NCBI GenBank assembly: GCA_021776685.1
Contig: JAJFFJ010000101.1
Location: forward strand, 1 to 37,517
DNA: 37,517 nucleotides
Direction of reading: 5' to 3'
DNA from: Alphaproteobacteria bacterium
Lineage (GTDB): Bacteria; Pseudomonadota; Alphaproteobacteria; Bin65
Shown: positions 1-10,545 of the stretch, in pieces
Layout of the letters: each line of letters opens with the position of its first letter
Numbering within the stretch: position 1 is the stretch's first letter
Made by a program: the position numbers and the translations under genes
The notes under the pieces: model-generated
What the model was told of the DNA's origin: nothing
What the model saw: the letters and a program-made list of their open reading frames with translations, nothing else
Database searches by the model: none

Positions 1-1
1 G

Positions 2-1384
2 TCAGTTGAAGGTCAAGGTCTGTTGGAGGGGAAACCGGCAAAAATTTCCTGGTTTGAGAGCTTCAGGCCCCAGCCCGTGGTTCGCCGGATGAAATTGCAA
101 AGCCGCTTCGCAGCCAAAGATCTCAAAAAGCTGGGCGTCGAACCGGGTATTGAGCTCAAGGGCACCTTCGGCACGACCTTGCATATGGAAGGGCGCTATG
201 ACGGCGCTACCCGCCTGACTGCGAAAATGAACATGACGAATGCCAGTATCCGGCTCCCGCTGGTTGCCGTCACCAAACCGAAGGGTCAGCCAGCGACCCT
301 GTATTTGGGACTTCTTTTTCAAAACCAGCGCTTGATCTCAAGTCCCACCATTCAGTTGCAATCCAAAGCCATTTATCTGCAGGGCTATGCCCGTTTCTAT
401 CGCGCCAGTCGGCGGCTTCGAAAACTTGTGATCTCGCGGCTGAGGGCAGGGGTCACCGACATCGCCCTTCAAATCAATCAGCCGCCACGCGGCCCGCGAA
501 TTCTTACCATCAAAGGTAAGGCAATCGATTTGAGCAAGACTTTCGACATGCGGGGCAGATCCCCGGATGAGCCAATGCCGCCAACGATTATCCGTGCTTC
601 CGTCGAGCGTCTGTATTTTGCCCCTGGTCTGCCGTTCAGGAATGTTAAGGGTGCCGCGGTGTTCGACGGTGGAAACTGGCGCTCGATTAACGTCACGGCG
701 TTGGCTGGCAAGGGTGAGGTGAAGATTCGGCTGGTCGATGAAAGCCGCCGCAGGCGCCTGACCTTCGCGGCGGCAGATGCAGGCGCGACGCTGCGCGCGC
801 TGAATGTCTATGACAAAATTCACGGCGGGTCGATTTCCGTGACCGCCGTCATCAACGACCTGACGGGCGACCAGCAATTTGTTGGCCGTGCAGTGATGCG
901 CAAATTCCGCCTGCGCAATGCGCCGGCGGCGGCGCGCCTGCTGGCGCTGGCTTCCATCAGGGGGATCAGCAATCTGGGCGCGAAAGATGACGGCATCGCC
1001 ATGGATGAGTTTGTGGCGCCCATCCGCTTCCAGCGGGGTTTGATCGAGGTGCGAAATGCCCGGGCGGTTGGTTCCCAAATCGGCGTGACGCTGAACGGCT
1101 CGATAAACCTGAAAACCGATTTTATCAATCTGCGGGGAACGATCGTTCCTGCCTATTCGATCAATTCGTTGCTTGGAAAGTTGGTGGCCTCGGAAAAAGG
1201 CAGCGGGCTTTTCGCGGCCACATATCGGGTGAAGGGCAAGTTCGACGACCCGAAAGTTACTGTGAATGCGCTGGCCGTGCTGACGCCGCGCATCCTGCGC
1301 CGGCTACGAAACAGTTATTCCCCACGCCGGAAAACGCCGCACAATTTCAATGACTCGCTGAAAGATGGACTGATCGCGCGATAG
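2..1384 (+). CDS. AsmA/YhdP-like large envelope protein, C-terminal part (5' truncated by window)
   Basis: The frame is open to the left edge of the window, so this is the last ~460 residues of a longer protein; a TTG at 23 is probably internal. The visible part is rich in short alternating beta segments, such as the stretch around IGVTLNGSINLKTDFINLRG, and ends in a basic tail. That pattern is typical of the C-terminal region of AsmA-like/DUF3971 (YhdP-type) proteins, which are anchored in the inner membrane, span the periplasm and are linked to lipid transport to the outer membrane. The N-terminal membrane anchor is not in the window. The gene converges on tyrS with a 10-bp gap and no obvious terminator. 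The family call rests on overall pattern, so the exact subfamily is uncertain. Confidence 0.72.
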   Translation, partial: SVEGQGLLEGKPAKISWFESFRPQPVVRRMKLQSRFAAKDLKKLGVEPGIELKGTFGTTLHMEGRYDGATRLTAKMNMTNASIRLPLVAVTKPKGQPATLYLGLLFQNQRLISSPTIQLQSKAIYLQGYARFYRASRRLRKLVISRLRAGVTDIALQINQPPRGPRILTIKGKAIDLSKTFDMRGRSPDEPMPPTIIRASVERLYFAPGLPFRNVKGAAVFDGGNWRSINVTALAGKGEVKIRLVDESRRRRLTFAAADAGATLRALNVYDKIHGGSISVTAVINDLTGDQQFVGRAVMRKFRLRNAPAAARLLALASIRGISNLGAKDDGIAMDEFVAPIRFQRGLIEVRNARAVGSQIGVTLNGSINLKTDFINLRGTIVPAYSINSLLGKLVASEKGSGLFAATYRVKGKFDDPKVTVNALAVLTPRILRRLRNSYSPRRKTPHNFNDSLKDGLIAR

Positions 1385-1394
1385 CGCCGCATGC

Positions 1395-2645
1395 CTAGAC
1401 CCCACGGATCAGGGCGTGGCGTTTCTTTCCGGCGGATAGCTTGACGTGTCCTTCATTGCCGAGATCGGCGGCGCTGACGTTCTGCATGGCGTCGGTCGCA
1501 GGGACGTCATTGATCCGTCCGCCGCCGCCCTTAATAAGTCGCCGCGCCTCGCCGCCGCTTGCCGCCAATCCACATCGGCGGAAAAGTTCGAAGGCGGCAA
1601 TCCCCTCTTCCAGTTCTGCCAGTGGCACGTCGAAGGTCGGCAAGTCGTCTCCCGCACCACCTTCCACGAATGTCTGGCGTGCGGTTTCCGCTGCTTCATC
1701 GGCAGCGGCGCGGCCATGCAGCATGGCGGTTGCTTCGGTGGCCAGGACGATCTTACCGTCGTTGATCTCCACGCCTTCCAGGGCATCTATACGTGCGATC
1801 TCATCCAACGGCATTTCGGTGAACAATTTCAGAAACCGGCCAACGTCGGCATCCTCGGTATTTCGCCAGAACTGCCAATAGTCATAGGGTGGTAGCTTGT
1901 CGGTATTGAGCCATACAGCACCCTGAGCTGACTTGCCCATCTTGGCGCCCGACGATGTCGTGATTAGGGGCGAGGTGACGCCATAGAGTTCGAACTGCTC
2001 CACCCGTCGTCCCAGCTCGATACCATTGATGATATTGCCCCATTGGTCCGAGCCGCCAAGTTGCAGGATGCATTCGTGCCGGCGCGCGAGCTCCACAAAG
2101 TCGTAGGCCTGCAAGATCATGTAGTTGAACTCGAGGAAGGTCAGCGGCTGCTCACGATCCAGCCGCAGCTTGACGCTGTCGAAGCTCAGCATCCGGTTGA
2201 TCGTGAAGTGGCGGCCGACCTCGCGCAGGAAGGCGATATATTCCAGCCCATCGAGCCAGTCAGCATTATTGGCCATGAGCGCGTCTGTCGGCCCGTCGCC
2301 AAAAGTCAGAAAAGTCTCAAACACGCTGCGAATACTGGCAATATTGCTGTCGATTTGAGAATTGGTCAGAAGTTGGCGCGACTCGTCCTTGCCTGAAGGG
2401 TCGCCCACCTTTGTCGTCCCACCACCCATCAGTACAATTGGCCGGTGCCCGGTCTTCTGAAACCACCGCAACAACATGATCTGCAGCAGGCTGCCGACAT
2501 GGAGGCTATCGGCAGTCGCATCAAATCCGATATAGGCAGTACAGGTATTCGCCAGTTTGGCGTCCAAGCCTGCTTCGTCGGTCAACTGGTGAATGAAGCC
2601 ACGCTCTTGTAGAACGCGCAGGAAATCGGATTTAAACGCGCCCAT
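1395..2645 (-). CDS. tyrS: Tyrosyl-tRNA synthetase
   Basis: Class I aminoacyl-tRNA synthetase that charges tRNA-Tyr in the cytoplasm. The 416-residue product has the usual bacterial TyrS length. HVGS at residues 49-52 is the HIGH-type signature, GGSDQWGN near residue 198 is the tyrosine-site loop, and KMGKS at 235-239 is the KMSKS loop with Gly in place of Ser. The C-terminal ~65 residues form an S4-like RNA-binding domain. I chose the ATG giving [11 protein letters not shown] because homologues begin near there. The frame stays open 49 codons further upstream, but that extension has no family resemblance and would run into anmK. The 76-bp gap to anmK is a divergent promoter region. Confidence 0.96.
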   Translation of the reverse strand: MGAFKSDFLRVLQERGFIHQLTDEAGLDAKLANTCTAYIGFDATADSLHVGSLLQIMLLRWFQKTGHRPIVLMGGGTTKVGDPSGKDESRQLLTNSQIDSNIASIRSVFETFLTFGDGPTDALMANNADWLDGLEYIAFLREVGRHFTINRMLSFDSVKLRLDREQPLTFLEFNYMILQAYDFVELARRHECILQLGGSDQWGNIINGIELGRRVEQFELYGVTSPLITTSSGAKMGKSAQGAVWLNTDKLPPYDYWQFWRNTEDADVGRFLKLFTEMPLDEIARIDALEGVEINDGKIVLATEATAMLHGRAAADEAAETARQTFVEGGAGDDLPTFDVPLAELEEGIAAFELFRRCGLAASGGEARRLIKGGGGRINDVPATDAMQNVSAADLGNEGHVKLSAGKKRHALIRGV

Positions 2646-2721
2646 CGGCGACTCCCAACTGTCAGGTGATTTTCGTGGAAGATCGGGCGTTTCGTTTATC
2701 ACAGCAATCTGAAAGCGGCAA

Positions 2722-3849
2722 TTGAGCCCGCCGGCGAAGACCGTGCACCGCCCCATTCGCACGGCCGTGGGACTGATGAGCGGCACATCCATGGATGGCG
2801 TCGATGCCGCGTTGATAAGGACCGATGGAGAATCGGTAATTGATGCAGGGCCAAGCCTGACCGTCAGTTATGACGGGGATCTTAGGGCGTCGCTGCAGGC
2901 AACCCTGGGCAAGCGTACAGCCTCTGACACGTTGATTTCCAGCCTGACCGATGCTCATGCGGTGGCGGTTAAGCAGCTTCTTGCGGAGGCAAAAATCGCG
3001 CCAGGGGATGTCGACGTGGTCGGATTTCACGGCCACACGATTTTGCATGAACCCTGGCTGGGTCGGACAATACAGATTGGTGACGGCGACCGCCTGGCGT
3101 CGGACCTGGGGATCGACGTCGTGTTCGATTTCAGGAGCGATGACGTGGCAGTGGGAGGGCAGGGTGCACCTTTAGTGCCCCTGTTCCATGCTGCGCTCTC
3201 GCAAGAGGTTGGAAGACCACTCGCGGTGCTGAATATCGGCGGCGTTGCCAATGTCACCTGGATCGGCGCAGGGTTTGATCCCGCGCGGCCCGCCGAGACA
3301 GCGCAGCATATTCTGGCCTTCGATTGTGGCCCCGGGAATGCCTTGCTTGATGATTGGGTGTTTCGCCACACGGGCCAACATTGGGATGAAGATGGCGCGT
3401 TGGCGGCGGCAGGCACTGCTGATCGGTCAGTGGTCGCGGGCTTCCTCGAAAATGACTATTTCGGAAAGGCACCACCCAAGAGCCTGGATCGGAACGACTT
3501 TCGCCTGGATGGCGTCGCGGATCTGACGCCAGAAGATGGCGCAGCGACGTTGGCCGAGTTCACCGCGGGTGCAATCGCTGCCGCGACCCGCTGGTTTCCG
3601 GAGCCGGCCGACCGTTGGCTGGCCTGTGGTGGCGGGCGGCGAAATCCTGTTCTGATGGCCAGAATCTCAGAGACATTAGAAGCATCCGTTGCGCCGGTGG
3701 AGTCTGTCGGCTGGGATGGTGACGCCCTGGAAGCGCAGGCCTTCGGATGGCTCGCCGTCCGGTCACTCGATGGACTGCCCCTGACCTTGCCGACTACTAC
3801 AGGTGTTGCCGCACCCCAGACCGGGGGGCGACTTCGCCGGTTCCGATAA
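2722..3849 (+). CDS. anmK: Anhydro-N-acetylmuramic acid kinase
   Basis: AnmK hydrolyses the 1,6-anhydro ring of anhydroMurNAc and phosphorylates it to MurNAc-6-phosphate during cell-wall recycling. The family signature [14 protein letters not shown] lies near the N terminus, followed by the sugar-kinase phosphate loops [10 protein letters not shown] and [13 protein letters not shown] and the late motif [13 protein letters not shown]. The length (375 residues from the TTG at 2722) fits the family's ~370. The start is uncertain: a GTG at 2743 is also possible and no strong ribosome site decides between them. The gene is divergent from tyrS, a neighbour pairing I recall from other alphaproteobacteria. 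It converges on the hydrolase gene with a 18-bp gap. Confidence 0.94.
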   Translation: MSPPAKTVHRPIRTAVGLMSGTSMDGVDAALIRTDGESVIDAGPSLTVSYDGDLRASLQATLGKRTASDTLISSLTDAHAVAVKQLLAEAKIAPGDVDVVGFHGHTILHEPWLGRTIQIGDGDRLASDLGIDVVFDFRSDDVAVGGQGAPLVPLFHAALSQEVGRPLAVLNIGGVANVTWIGAGFDPARPAETAQHILAFDCGPGNALLDDWVFRHTGQHWDEDGALAAAGTADRSVVAGFLENDYFGKAPPKSLDRNDFRLDGVADLTPEDGAATLAEFTAGAIAAATRWFPEPADRWLACGGGRRNPVLMARISETLEASVAPVESVGWDGDALEAQAFGWLAVRSLDGLPLTLPTTTGVAAPQTGGRLRRFR

Positions 3850-3867
3850 TTTTTCTAGGCTTCGGCT

Positions 3868-4530
3868 CTAAGCTTCTGCGGCGGCCTTCTTCTCTTCGAG
3901 CCGCTGGTCCACATAACCTTCGACGGTCCCGATCATTTCTTCCAGATGCTCGCTGAAGAAATGGTCGGCGCCGGGAATCAGCGAATAGTCGATTTTGATT
4001 CCCCGTTGGGCGGAGAGCTTCTTCACCAATTTCTCGACCGAGTCGGCGGGGACGATCGTGTCTGCGTCGCCATGCACCATGATCCCGGAGGAGGGGCAGG
4101 GCGCGAGGAAGCTGAAGTCATAGAGGTTGGCGGGCGGCGCGATAGAGATAAAGCCTTCGATTTCAGGGCGCCGCATCAACAGTTGCATGCCGATCCAGGC
4201 GCCGAAGGAGAAGCCAGCGATCCAGCAGCCGGTTGAATTCTCGTTGTGGCTTTGCATCCAGTCGAGGGCAGCGGCCGCGTCCGACAGTTCGCCTTCGCCC
4301 CTGTCGTAGATGCCTTGCGAGCGTCCGACTCCCCGAAAATTGAACCGCAGGCAGGAAAAGCCGCGGCGCACATACACATGGTACAGGTGATAGACAATCT
4401 TGTTGTTCATCGACCCGCCATGTTCCGGGTGCGGGTGAAGAAACAAGGCGAGTGGCGCGTTCTCGATCTTGCTGTGATGGTATCGGCCTTCAAGGCGGCC
4501 TTCGGGTCCGGCAAAAATAACGTCGGGCAT
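3868..4530 (-). CDS. Alpha/beta hydrolase (COG2945-like)
   Basis: A 220-residue soluble alpha/beta hydrolase. The nucleophile elbow GFSFG puts Ser108 in place, Asp157 follows in HGDADTIVP, and His190 lies in PGADHFFS, so the catalytic triad is complete. The early motif LHPHPEHGGSMNNK and the segment FNFRGVGRSQG are typical of the COG2945 group, whose substrates are mostly unknown. I chose the ATG giving MPDVIFAGPEG; the frame is open 26 codons upstream, but that stretch does not resemble the family. The C-terminal tail is Lys/Glu/Ala-rich. The gene is divergent from cysE with a 189-bp gap. The hydrolase fold is secure, the substrate is not known. Confidence 0.88.
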   Translation of the reverse strand: MPDVIFAGPEGRLEGRYHHSKIENAPLALFLHPHPEHGGSMNNKIVYHLYHVYVRRGFSCLRFNFRGVGRSQGIYDRGEGELSDAAAALDWMQSHNENSTGCWIAGFSFGAWIGMQLLMRRPEIEGFISIAPPANLYDFSFLAPCPSSGIMVHGDADTIVPADSVEKLVKKLSAQRGIKIDYSLIPGADHFFSEHLEEMIGTVEGYVDQRLEEKKAAAEA

Positions 4531-4719
4531 GTGGTGACCTGTTCTCTCTGCAATATTCGTGCCATCGGGCAAGACCGGGCCGGCCAAGTATGAAGGCACA
4601 ATCAGCAATTTATTCGCGGACCACCCTTTACTTGTTCGCTATTGCGGACAATCTTTAGGGAAATCCACCGTCTTTCGGGCGGCGCGTTGGCTTAGCCCGA
4701 TATGTGACAGGCTCGCAAC

Positions 4720-5454
4720 ATGTTCAAGAGACGGAGCGACCTTATAGCCTCGATTCGGGCCCGTGATCCCGCGGCCCGGTCGAATCTCGAGGTCATATTC
4801 AGCTATCCGGGCTATCACGCCCTGATTTTCCATCGCATTGCCAGCTGGTTTTGGCGTCGGCGAATGCGCTTTCTGGGCCGCTGGATCTCTCAGTGGGGCC
4901 GATTCTGGAGCGGCATCGAGATCCATCCGGGCGCACAAATTGGCCGTGGACTTTTCATCGACCACGGCATGGGTGTGGTTATTGGTGAAACGGCGGAGAT
5001 TGCCGACGACGTCACCCTATATCATGGCGTTACGCTCGGCGGCGTCGCGCCCTCTGTTGATTCAGACAGCCAGCGTCAGGTCAAACGCCACCCGACCCTG
5101 GAGTCCGGCGTCATCGTTGGTTCCGGCGCGCAAATCCTGGGACCCATCACAGTGGGCGCTGGCGCTCGAGTAGGTGCGAATGCGGTGGTCGTAGGTGATG
5201 TGTTGCCAGGCATGACGGTGACCGGCATCCCGGCCCGGGCGGTCATGCCAAAGGACAAGCAGAAGCAGCGTGAGTTTATGGCCTATGGCACGCCAAGCGA
5301 TCTGCCCGATCCGCTGGTGCCGGCGTTGGAGACCATGCGCTCACAGATCCAGCTTCTGGCGGACAAGGTCGATGCTATGGAGCGTGAAAAAAGCGCCCCA
5401 TCGAATGACGACGAAGACGACGCGTCCCAGGGCCGGTCCGCCGAAAGCGCCTGA
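4720..5454 (+). CDS. cysE: Serine O-acetyltransferase
   Basis: CysE acetylates serine with acetyl-CoA to O-acetylserine, the committed step of cysteine synthesis. The 244-residue product has the left-handed beta-helix hexapeptide region from about residue 68, with [12 protein letters not shown] at 80-91 and YHGVTLGG at 101-108, the conserved active-site segments of the family. The alpha-helical N terminus is shorter than in the E. coli enzyme, as in the short CysE class. After residue ~180 comes an unusually long acidic tail with a probable coiled coil ([20 protein letters not shown]). It is the first gene of an all-plus sulfur block; its stop lies 6 bp before the next desulfurase, so the two are probably co-transcribed. 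Cysteine made here would feed the desulfurases downstream. Confidence 0.94.
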   Translation: MFKRRSDLIASIRARDPAARSNLEVIFSYPGYHALIFHRIASWFWRRRMRFLGRWISQWGRFWSGIEIHPGAQIGRGLFIDHGMGVVIGETAEIADDVTLYHGVTLGGVAPSVDSDSQRQVKRHPTLESGVIVGSGAQILGPITVGAGARVGANAVVVGDVLPGMTVTGIPARAVMPKDKQKQREFMAYGTPSDLPDPLVPALETMRSQIQLLADKVDAMEREKSAPSNDDEDDASQGRSAESA

Positions 5455-5460
5455 CGCGTT

Positions 5461-6567
5461 ATGCCCGGCGTGCACGCATACCTGGATTACAACGCCACGG
5501 CGCCGCTGCGGGCAGGCGCGCGTGCGGCAATGGTTGAGGTGTTGGATGTTGTGGGAAATCCATCGTCCGTCCATGGCCCGGGCCGCGCCGCGCGCAAGAT
5601 CCTTGAAACCGCGCGAACCCAGGTCAGTGCATTGGCCTGTGCGGATCCGGCTGACCTGGTCTTTACCAGCGGTGCAACCGAAGCCAATGCACTTGCACTC
5701 CGTGGCGCTTCCCGGCGTTTGATTGCCAGCGCGGTCGAGCATCCCTCGGTTCTGGAGAATGCGGCCGGCGCGACGATCGTGCAGGTCGACGAGAATGGGG
5801 TCGTCGACCTTGCCAACCTGGAATTCGTTCTTGATGGCGATGATCGGCCTGCCCTCATCAGCGTCATGGCGGCGAACAATGAGACAGGGGCTATTCAGCC
5901 GGTCGCTGCCGTTGCTGATCTCGCCCGGCGTCATGGCACCTGGCTGCATGTGGATGCAGTTCAGTTGGCGGGGAAAGGTGACCTGCAGGACGTTTGGGCG
6001 TGCGCCGATCTCCTGTCCCTCTCTGCCCACAAGATTGGCGGGCCATCCGGAGTGGGTGCCTTGCTGACCAAGCCGGGGGTCGAGCTGAAATCATTGGTCG
6101 CAGGCGGCGGTCAGGAAAGGGGGCGGCGCTCCGGTACCGAAAATCTTATAGGCATTGCAGGCTTTGGTGCAGCGGCAGAGGCCGCAACGCGAGATTTGGC
6201 AGATATGGACCGAATTGCCGATTTGCGGGACCGGCTGGAATCGGGTGTGCGGTCACTCGATCAGGCTGCCCAGATTTATGGTGCCGCCGCCCGGCGATTG
6301 CCCAATACCTCCTGTATCGGCCTGCCCGGCATGCCGGCAGAGACGCAGGTCATGAATCTGGATCTGGCAGGTGTCGCTGTGAGCGCTGGAGCTGCCTGTT
6401 CTTCCGGTAAAGTACGCGCCTCTCATGTGCTCAGCGCCATGGGGTTCGACCAACATGCGGCATCATCGGCGATTCGGGTGAGCCTGGGTTGGGATTCCAC
6501 GGAGAAGGACGTAGATATATTTTTGAATGCCTGGGCGGCCATGAGTGCCCGGCGACACGCAGCTTGA
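5461..6567 (+). CDS. Cysteine desulfurase, group I (NifS/IscS-like), first copy
   Basis: PLP enzyme converting cysteine to alanine and enzyme-bound persulfide. The 368-residue product carries the PLP lysine at K191 in SLSAHKIGGP, the aspartate of LHVDAVQ at 165, and the catalytic Cys313 in SAGAACSSGK. FTSGATEAN and ANNETG are standard group I motifs. It lies between cysE (6-bp gap) and a second group I desulfurase (17-bp gap), which implies one transcript. It is more divergent from canonical IscS than the next gene, for example in lacking the longer linkers, so it may have a specialised acceptor. The desulfurase call is secure, its partner is unknown. Confidence 0.93.
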   Translation: MPGVHAYLDYNATAPLRAGARAAMVEVLDVVGNPSSVHGPGRAARKILETARTQVSALACADPADLVFTSGATEANALALRGASRRLIASAVEHPSVLENAAGATIVQVDENGVVDLANLEFVLDGDDRPALISVMAANNETGAIQPVAAVADLARRHGTWLHVDAVQLAGKGDLQDVWACADLLSLSAHKIGGPSGVGALLTKPGVELKSLVAGGGQERGRRSGTENLIGIAGFGAAAEAATRDLADMDRIADLRDRLESGVRSLDQAAQIYGAAARRLPNTSCIGLPGMPAETQVMNLDLAGVAVSAGAACSSGKVRASHVLSAMGFDQHAASSAIRVSLGWDSTEKDVDIFLNAWAAMSARRHAA

Positions 6568-6584
6568 CGAAGAAACAGCCCATC

Positions 6585-7763
6585 ATGACCACCGAACTCC
6601 CGATCTATCTCGATTTTCAGGCGACCACGCCGGTTGATTCACGCGTGATGGACGCAATGGTGCCCTGGTTTGACGTGCACTTCGGCAATTCCGGCAGCAT
6701 CCAGCATCAACACGGTCAGGAAGCGGAAGCGGCCGTGGAACACGCTCGTGGCCAGGTGGCGGCGCTGCTGAATGCTGATCCGCGCGAGATTGTTTTCACC
6801 TCAGGCGCCACGGAATCCAACAATCTGGCGATCAAAGGCGCATTGGCCTTTCATTTGAAACACCACGGCCGCGCCCATGTGGTGACCTGTACCACGGAGC
6901 ACAAATGCGTCCTGGAAAGTGTGGCGGCGATGGAGGCGATGGGCGCGACTGCAACAGTACTGCCCGTCGGCGACGATGGTCTGCTCGATATTGGAGCGTT
7001 GTCGTCGGCGATCCGTGAGGAGACAGTTCTGGTCTCCATCATGGCGGCGAACAATGAAATCGGCGTTTTGCAACCGATCGAGGAAATAGGCGCGCTCTGC
7101 CGGGAACGGGGCGTCTGGTTCCACACCGATGCGGCCCAAGCCGTGGCAAAGGTGCCCGTGGATGTGGATGCCGCGAAAATCGACTTGCTCAGCATTTCGG
7201 GCCACAAGATTTACGGACCCAAAGGCATTGGCGTTTTGTATGTGCGCCGCCGGCCGCGGGTTAGGCTGGAGCCGTTGTTCTCGGGTGGCGGCCAGGAGCG
7301 CGGGCTGCGGTCTGGCACCCTTCCCGTACCGCTCTGCGTGGGATTGGGCGCGGCATGCGAGATTGCTGCGTATGAATTGCAGGAGGAGGGGGCGAAAGCA
7401 GCCGCCATGAGGGACCGGTTCCTGACAAAGATCAGGGCGGAAATCCCTTCGATGATCGTGAATGGATCGATGGAGCATCGCTTGCCTGGCAACCTGAACT
7501 TGAGTTTTCCCGGCGTGGATGGCGCGCGCCTCCTGGATTCGCTGACCCGTATATCTGTTTCTTCTGGCTCGGCCTGCCTGTCGGATGATGTGGAGCCGTC
7601 TTACGTTCTACGTGCTATCGGTGTGGCTGATCCGGTGGCTGCCGCCAGCGTACGAATGTCTATTGGCAGGACCACAACCGAAGCGGAAGTGGATGAAGCC
7701 GCCGCGCATTTGGCCCAGGTGGTTACCAGCCTGAGCGCCGCGGCGACGATGGCAGCCGAGTAG
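6585..7763 (+). CDS. iscS: Cysteine desulfurase, group I (IscS-like), second copy
   Basis: A second PLP-dependent cysteine desulfurase, 392 residues from the ATG at 6585. The PLP lysine is K208 in SISGHKIYGPKG and the catalytic cysteine is C331 in SVSSGSACLSDDVEPS. The segment GGGQERGLRSGT is also diagnostic of group I enzymes. The same frame is open 32 codons upstream into the preceding gene, but the family begins at MTTELPIYLDFQATTP. It lies 17 bp behind the first desulfurase and ~860 bp before the Rrf2 regulator, so it is the likely housekeeping sulfur donor for clusters and for tRNA thiolation by MnmA (30462). An IscS next to an Rrf2 gene and the suf operon is a known alphaproteobacterial layout. 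Confidence 0.94.
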   Translation: MTTELPIYLDFQATTPVDSRVMDAMVPWFDVHFGNSGSIQHQHGQEAEAAVEHARGQVAALLNADPREIVFTSGATESNNLAIKGALAFHLKHHGRAHVVTCTTEHKCVLESVAAMEAMGATATVLPVGDDGLLDIGALSSAIREETVLVSIMAANNEIGVLQPIEEIGALCRERGVWFHTDAAQAVAKVPVDVDAAKIDLLSISGHKIYGPKGIGVLYVRRRPRVRLEPLFSGGGQERGLRSGTLPVPLCVGLGAACEIAAYELQEEGAKAAAMRDRFLTKIRAEIPSMIVNGSMEHRLPGNLNLSFPGVDGARLLDSLTRISVSSGSACLSDDVEPSYVLRAIGVADPVAAASVRMSIGRTTTEAEVDEAAAHLAQVVTSLSAAATMAAE

Positions 7764-7772
7764 CAACGCTCC

Positions 7773-8486
7773 TTGCAAGTTCCCCAACAGATTCGAAATC
7801 TAGCGCCAACAATGGTCCTTGTTCTGGGGTCGACTGTGGGGTTGTGGTCTTGTGCCAACGTTCCGGATCGCTCCCTGGGCCTGACCGATTTTCGCCAACG
7901 GGTGGTGGCGGTGGCAGAGCGGGAATGGCGTCATTTCGGCCGGCATCAGCGGGGCCGTGTGCGCCGCAACGGGTATCGTGAAAATGAGCCGCGGCAGGCC
8001 GCCCGGATCCGGCGTTATTGGCAGAAGGGGGTGGGCCGTACCGTCGAGAGCCCGCGTGTTGCCTGGTCGGGGGCGTTCATTTCATACGTGATGAAGGCTG
8101 CGGGCGCGGGCCGGCGGTTTGTCTATTCCGGCTCGCACTCTCCCTATATTCGGCGATCAATCGGTGCGGCGCGGACCGGCGACGGCGGCGCATCTTTCAC
8201 AGGGCATCGGCTCAGGGATTTCTCGCCCCGGCCGGGCGATCTGGTCTGCAATGCGTTGGTGGACGGTGTCGACTATGACAATCTTCCACGCTACTGGTCC
8301 GGTCATTGCGATGTCGTTGTCGCCGTGCGCCGCGGATCAATTGACGTGATAGGTGGCAACCTCAGTGACACGGTCGGTAAGCGAACTCTGATGACCGATC
8401 GGCGAGGCCGCCTTCTCCCCCACCAGCCACGACGGATTGACCCGTCCGTTAAACGGTGGTTCGTCATCATCGAAACCCGAATTTGA
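7773..8486 (+). CDS. DUF2272 domain protein, probable exported or lipoprotein
   Basis: A 237-residue protein of the DUF2272 type. It starts at a TTG 9 bp after iscS; an in-frame ATG lies at 7812. The N terminus has an arginine followed by a hydrophobic stretch ending LWSC at residues 24-27, a weak lipobox-like site, so it may be a lipoprotein. The conserved body includes PRVAWSGAFISYVMKAAG, a histidine in GSHSPYI, PRPGDLVCN and GHCDVVVAV. The Cys/His/Asp pattern of this family resembles NlpC/P60-like or CHAP-like hydrolases, so a cell-wall role is plausible but unproven. It interrupts the desulfurase and Fe-S genes and has no known role in cluster assembly. Its upstream spacing suggests co-transcription with iscS. 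Confidence 0.78.
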   Translation: MQVPQQIRNLAPTMVLVLGSTVGLWSCANVPDRSLGLTDFRQRVVAVAEREWRHFGRHQRGRVRRNGYRENEPRQAARIRRYWQKGVGRTVESPRVAWSGAFISYVMKAAGAGRRFVYSGSHSPYIRRSIGAARTGDGGASFTGHRLRDFSPRPGDLVCNALVDGVDYDNLPRYWSGHCDVVVAVRRGSIDVIGGNLSDTVGKRTLMTDRRGRLLPHQPRRIDPSVKRWFVIIETRI

Positions 8487-8569
8487 TATCTGCCCGTACG
8501 GGGGTGGCGAAGAGACTGCGCCGGAAAAGCGCACCTAATTGGTCTTGATTTCCCACCGCGGGGCGTTAG

Positions 8570-8587
8570 GTAATCTGTACCGATTAC
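8570..8587. promoter_or_regulatory. Palindromic operator candidate before the Rrf2 gene
   Basis: GTAATCTGTACCGATTAC is palindromic at 16 of 18 positions, with perfect 6-bp arms. It lies 38 bp before the Rrf2 start. A TTGATT element at 8545-8550 could serve as a -35 box, which would place the -10 region on the left arm. The position suggests autoregulation of the suf operon by the adjacent Rrf2 protein; that is inference, and the sequence does not match a consensus I can name. Confidence 0.5.
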
Positions 8588-8625
8588 GTCCGGAATAAAT
8601 CCGGCGCATTTCCGGGAGAGATTCC

Positions 8626-9081
8626 TTGATCCGGCTCAATGCCTTGACCGACTACGCCGTTGTAATTTTGGCGCAGATGACGCGTGACCCTGCCAGGCTG
8701 GTGACCGCGACCCAGCTTGCCGAGGAAACCGCTGTGCCTGCGCCAACGGTCGCCAAAGTCCTGAAGGAGCTTGCCCGGGAGGGCGTGTTGAAATCCCACC
8801 GTGGGGTCAACGGCGGCTATGTGCTTGCAGGCCAGCCGGAAGAAATCACTGTGCTCCAGATTATCCGCGCACTGGAAGGGCCAGTGGCGCTGACGTCCTG
8901 TGTCGATGGTTCACTTAGCGACTGCGATGTAGAAAGCCTGTGCCCGATGCGGGGCAATTGGGACAAGGTCAATCTGGCGGTTCGCTCGGCGCTTGGCAGT
9001 GTGACCCTGGCGGATATGGCGATGCCGATGATGGCGTTCGATCCGCCGCCAAAGGCCGCCACCGCGCCGGTTTCAGGTTAG
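8626..9081 (+). CDS. Rrf2-family Fe-S cluster-sensing regulator of the suf operon
   Basis: A 151-residue Rrf2/IscR-like transcription factor of the SUF-associated type. A winged helix occupies residues 1-70, with the recognition helix in VPAPTVAKVLKELAREG and the wing at HRGVNGGYVL. Three cysteines, C92, C100 and C106, are spaced as in cluster-binding Rrf2 proteins, so it probably binds an Fe-S cluster and changes suf transcription according to cluster supply. The start is TTG, chosen because a GGGAGAG ribosome site lies just upstream and family homologues begin MIRL. A near-perfect palindrome precedes it at 8570-8587. sufB follows after 12 bp, so the regulator heads the suf operon. Confidence 0.93.
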   Translation: MIRLNALTDYAVVILAQMTRDPARLVTATQLAEETAVPAPTVAKVLKELAREGVLKSHRGVNGGYVLAGQPEEITVLQIIRALEGPVALTSCVDGSLSDCDVESLCPMRGNWDKVNLAVRSALGSVTLADMAMPMMAFDPPPKAATAPVSG

Positions 9082-9093
9082 GGAGCGAGAGCT

Positions 9094-10545
<1,452 letters not shown>

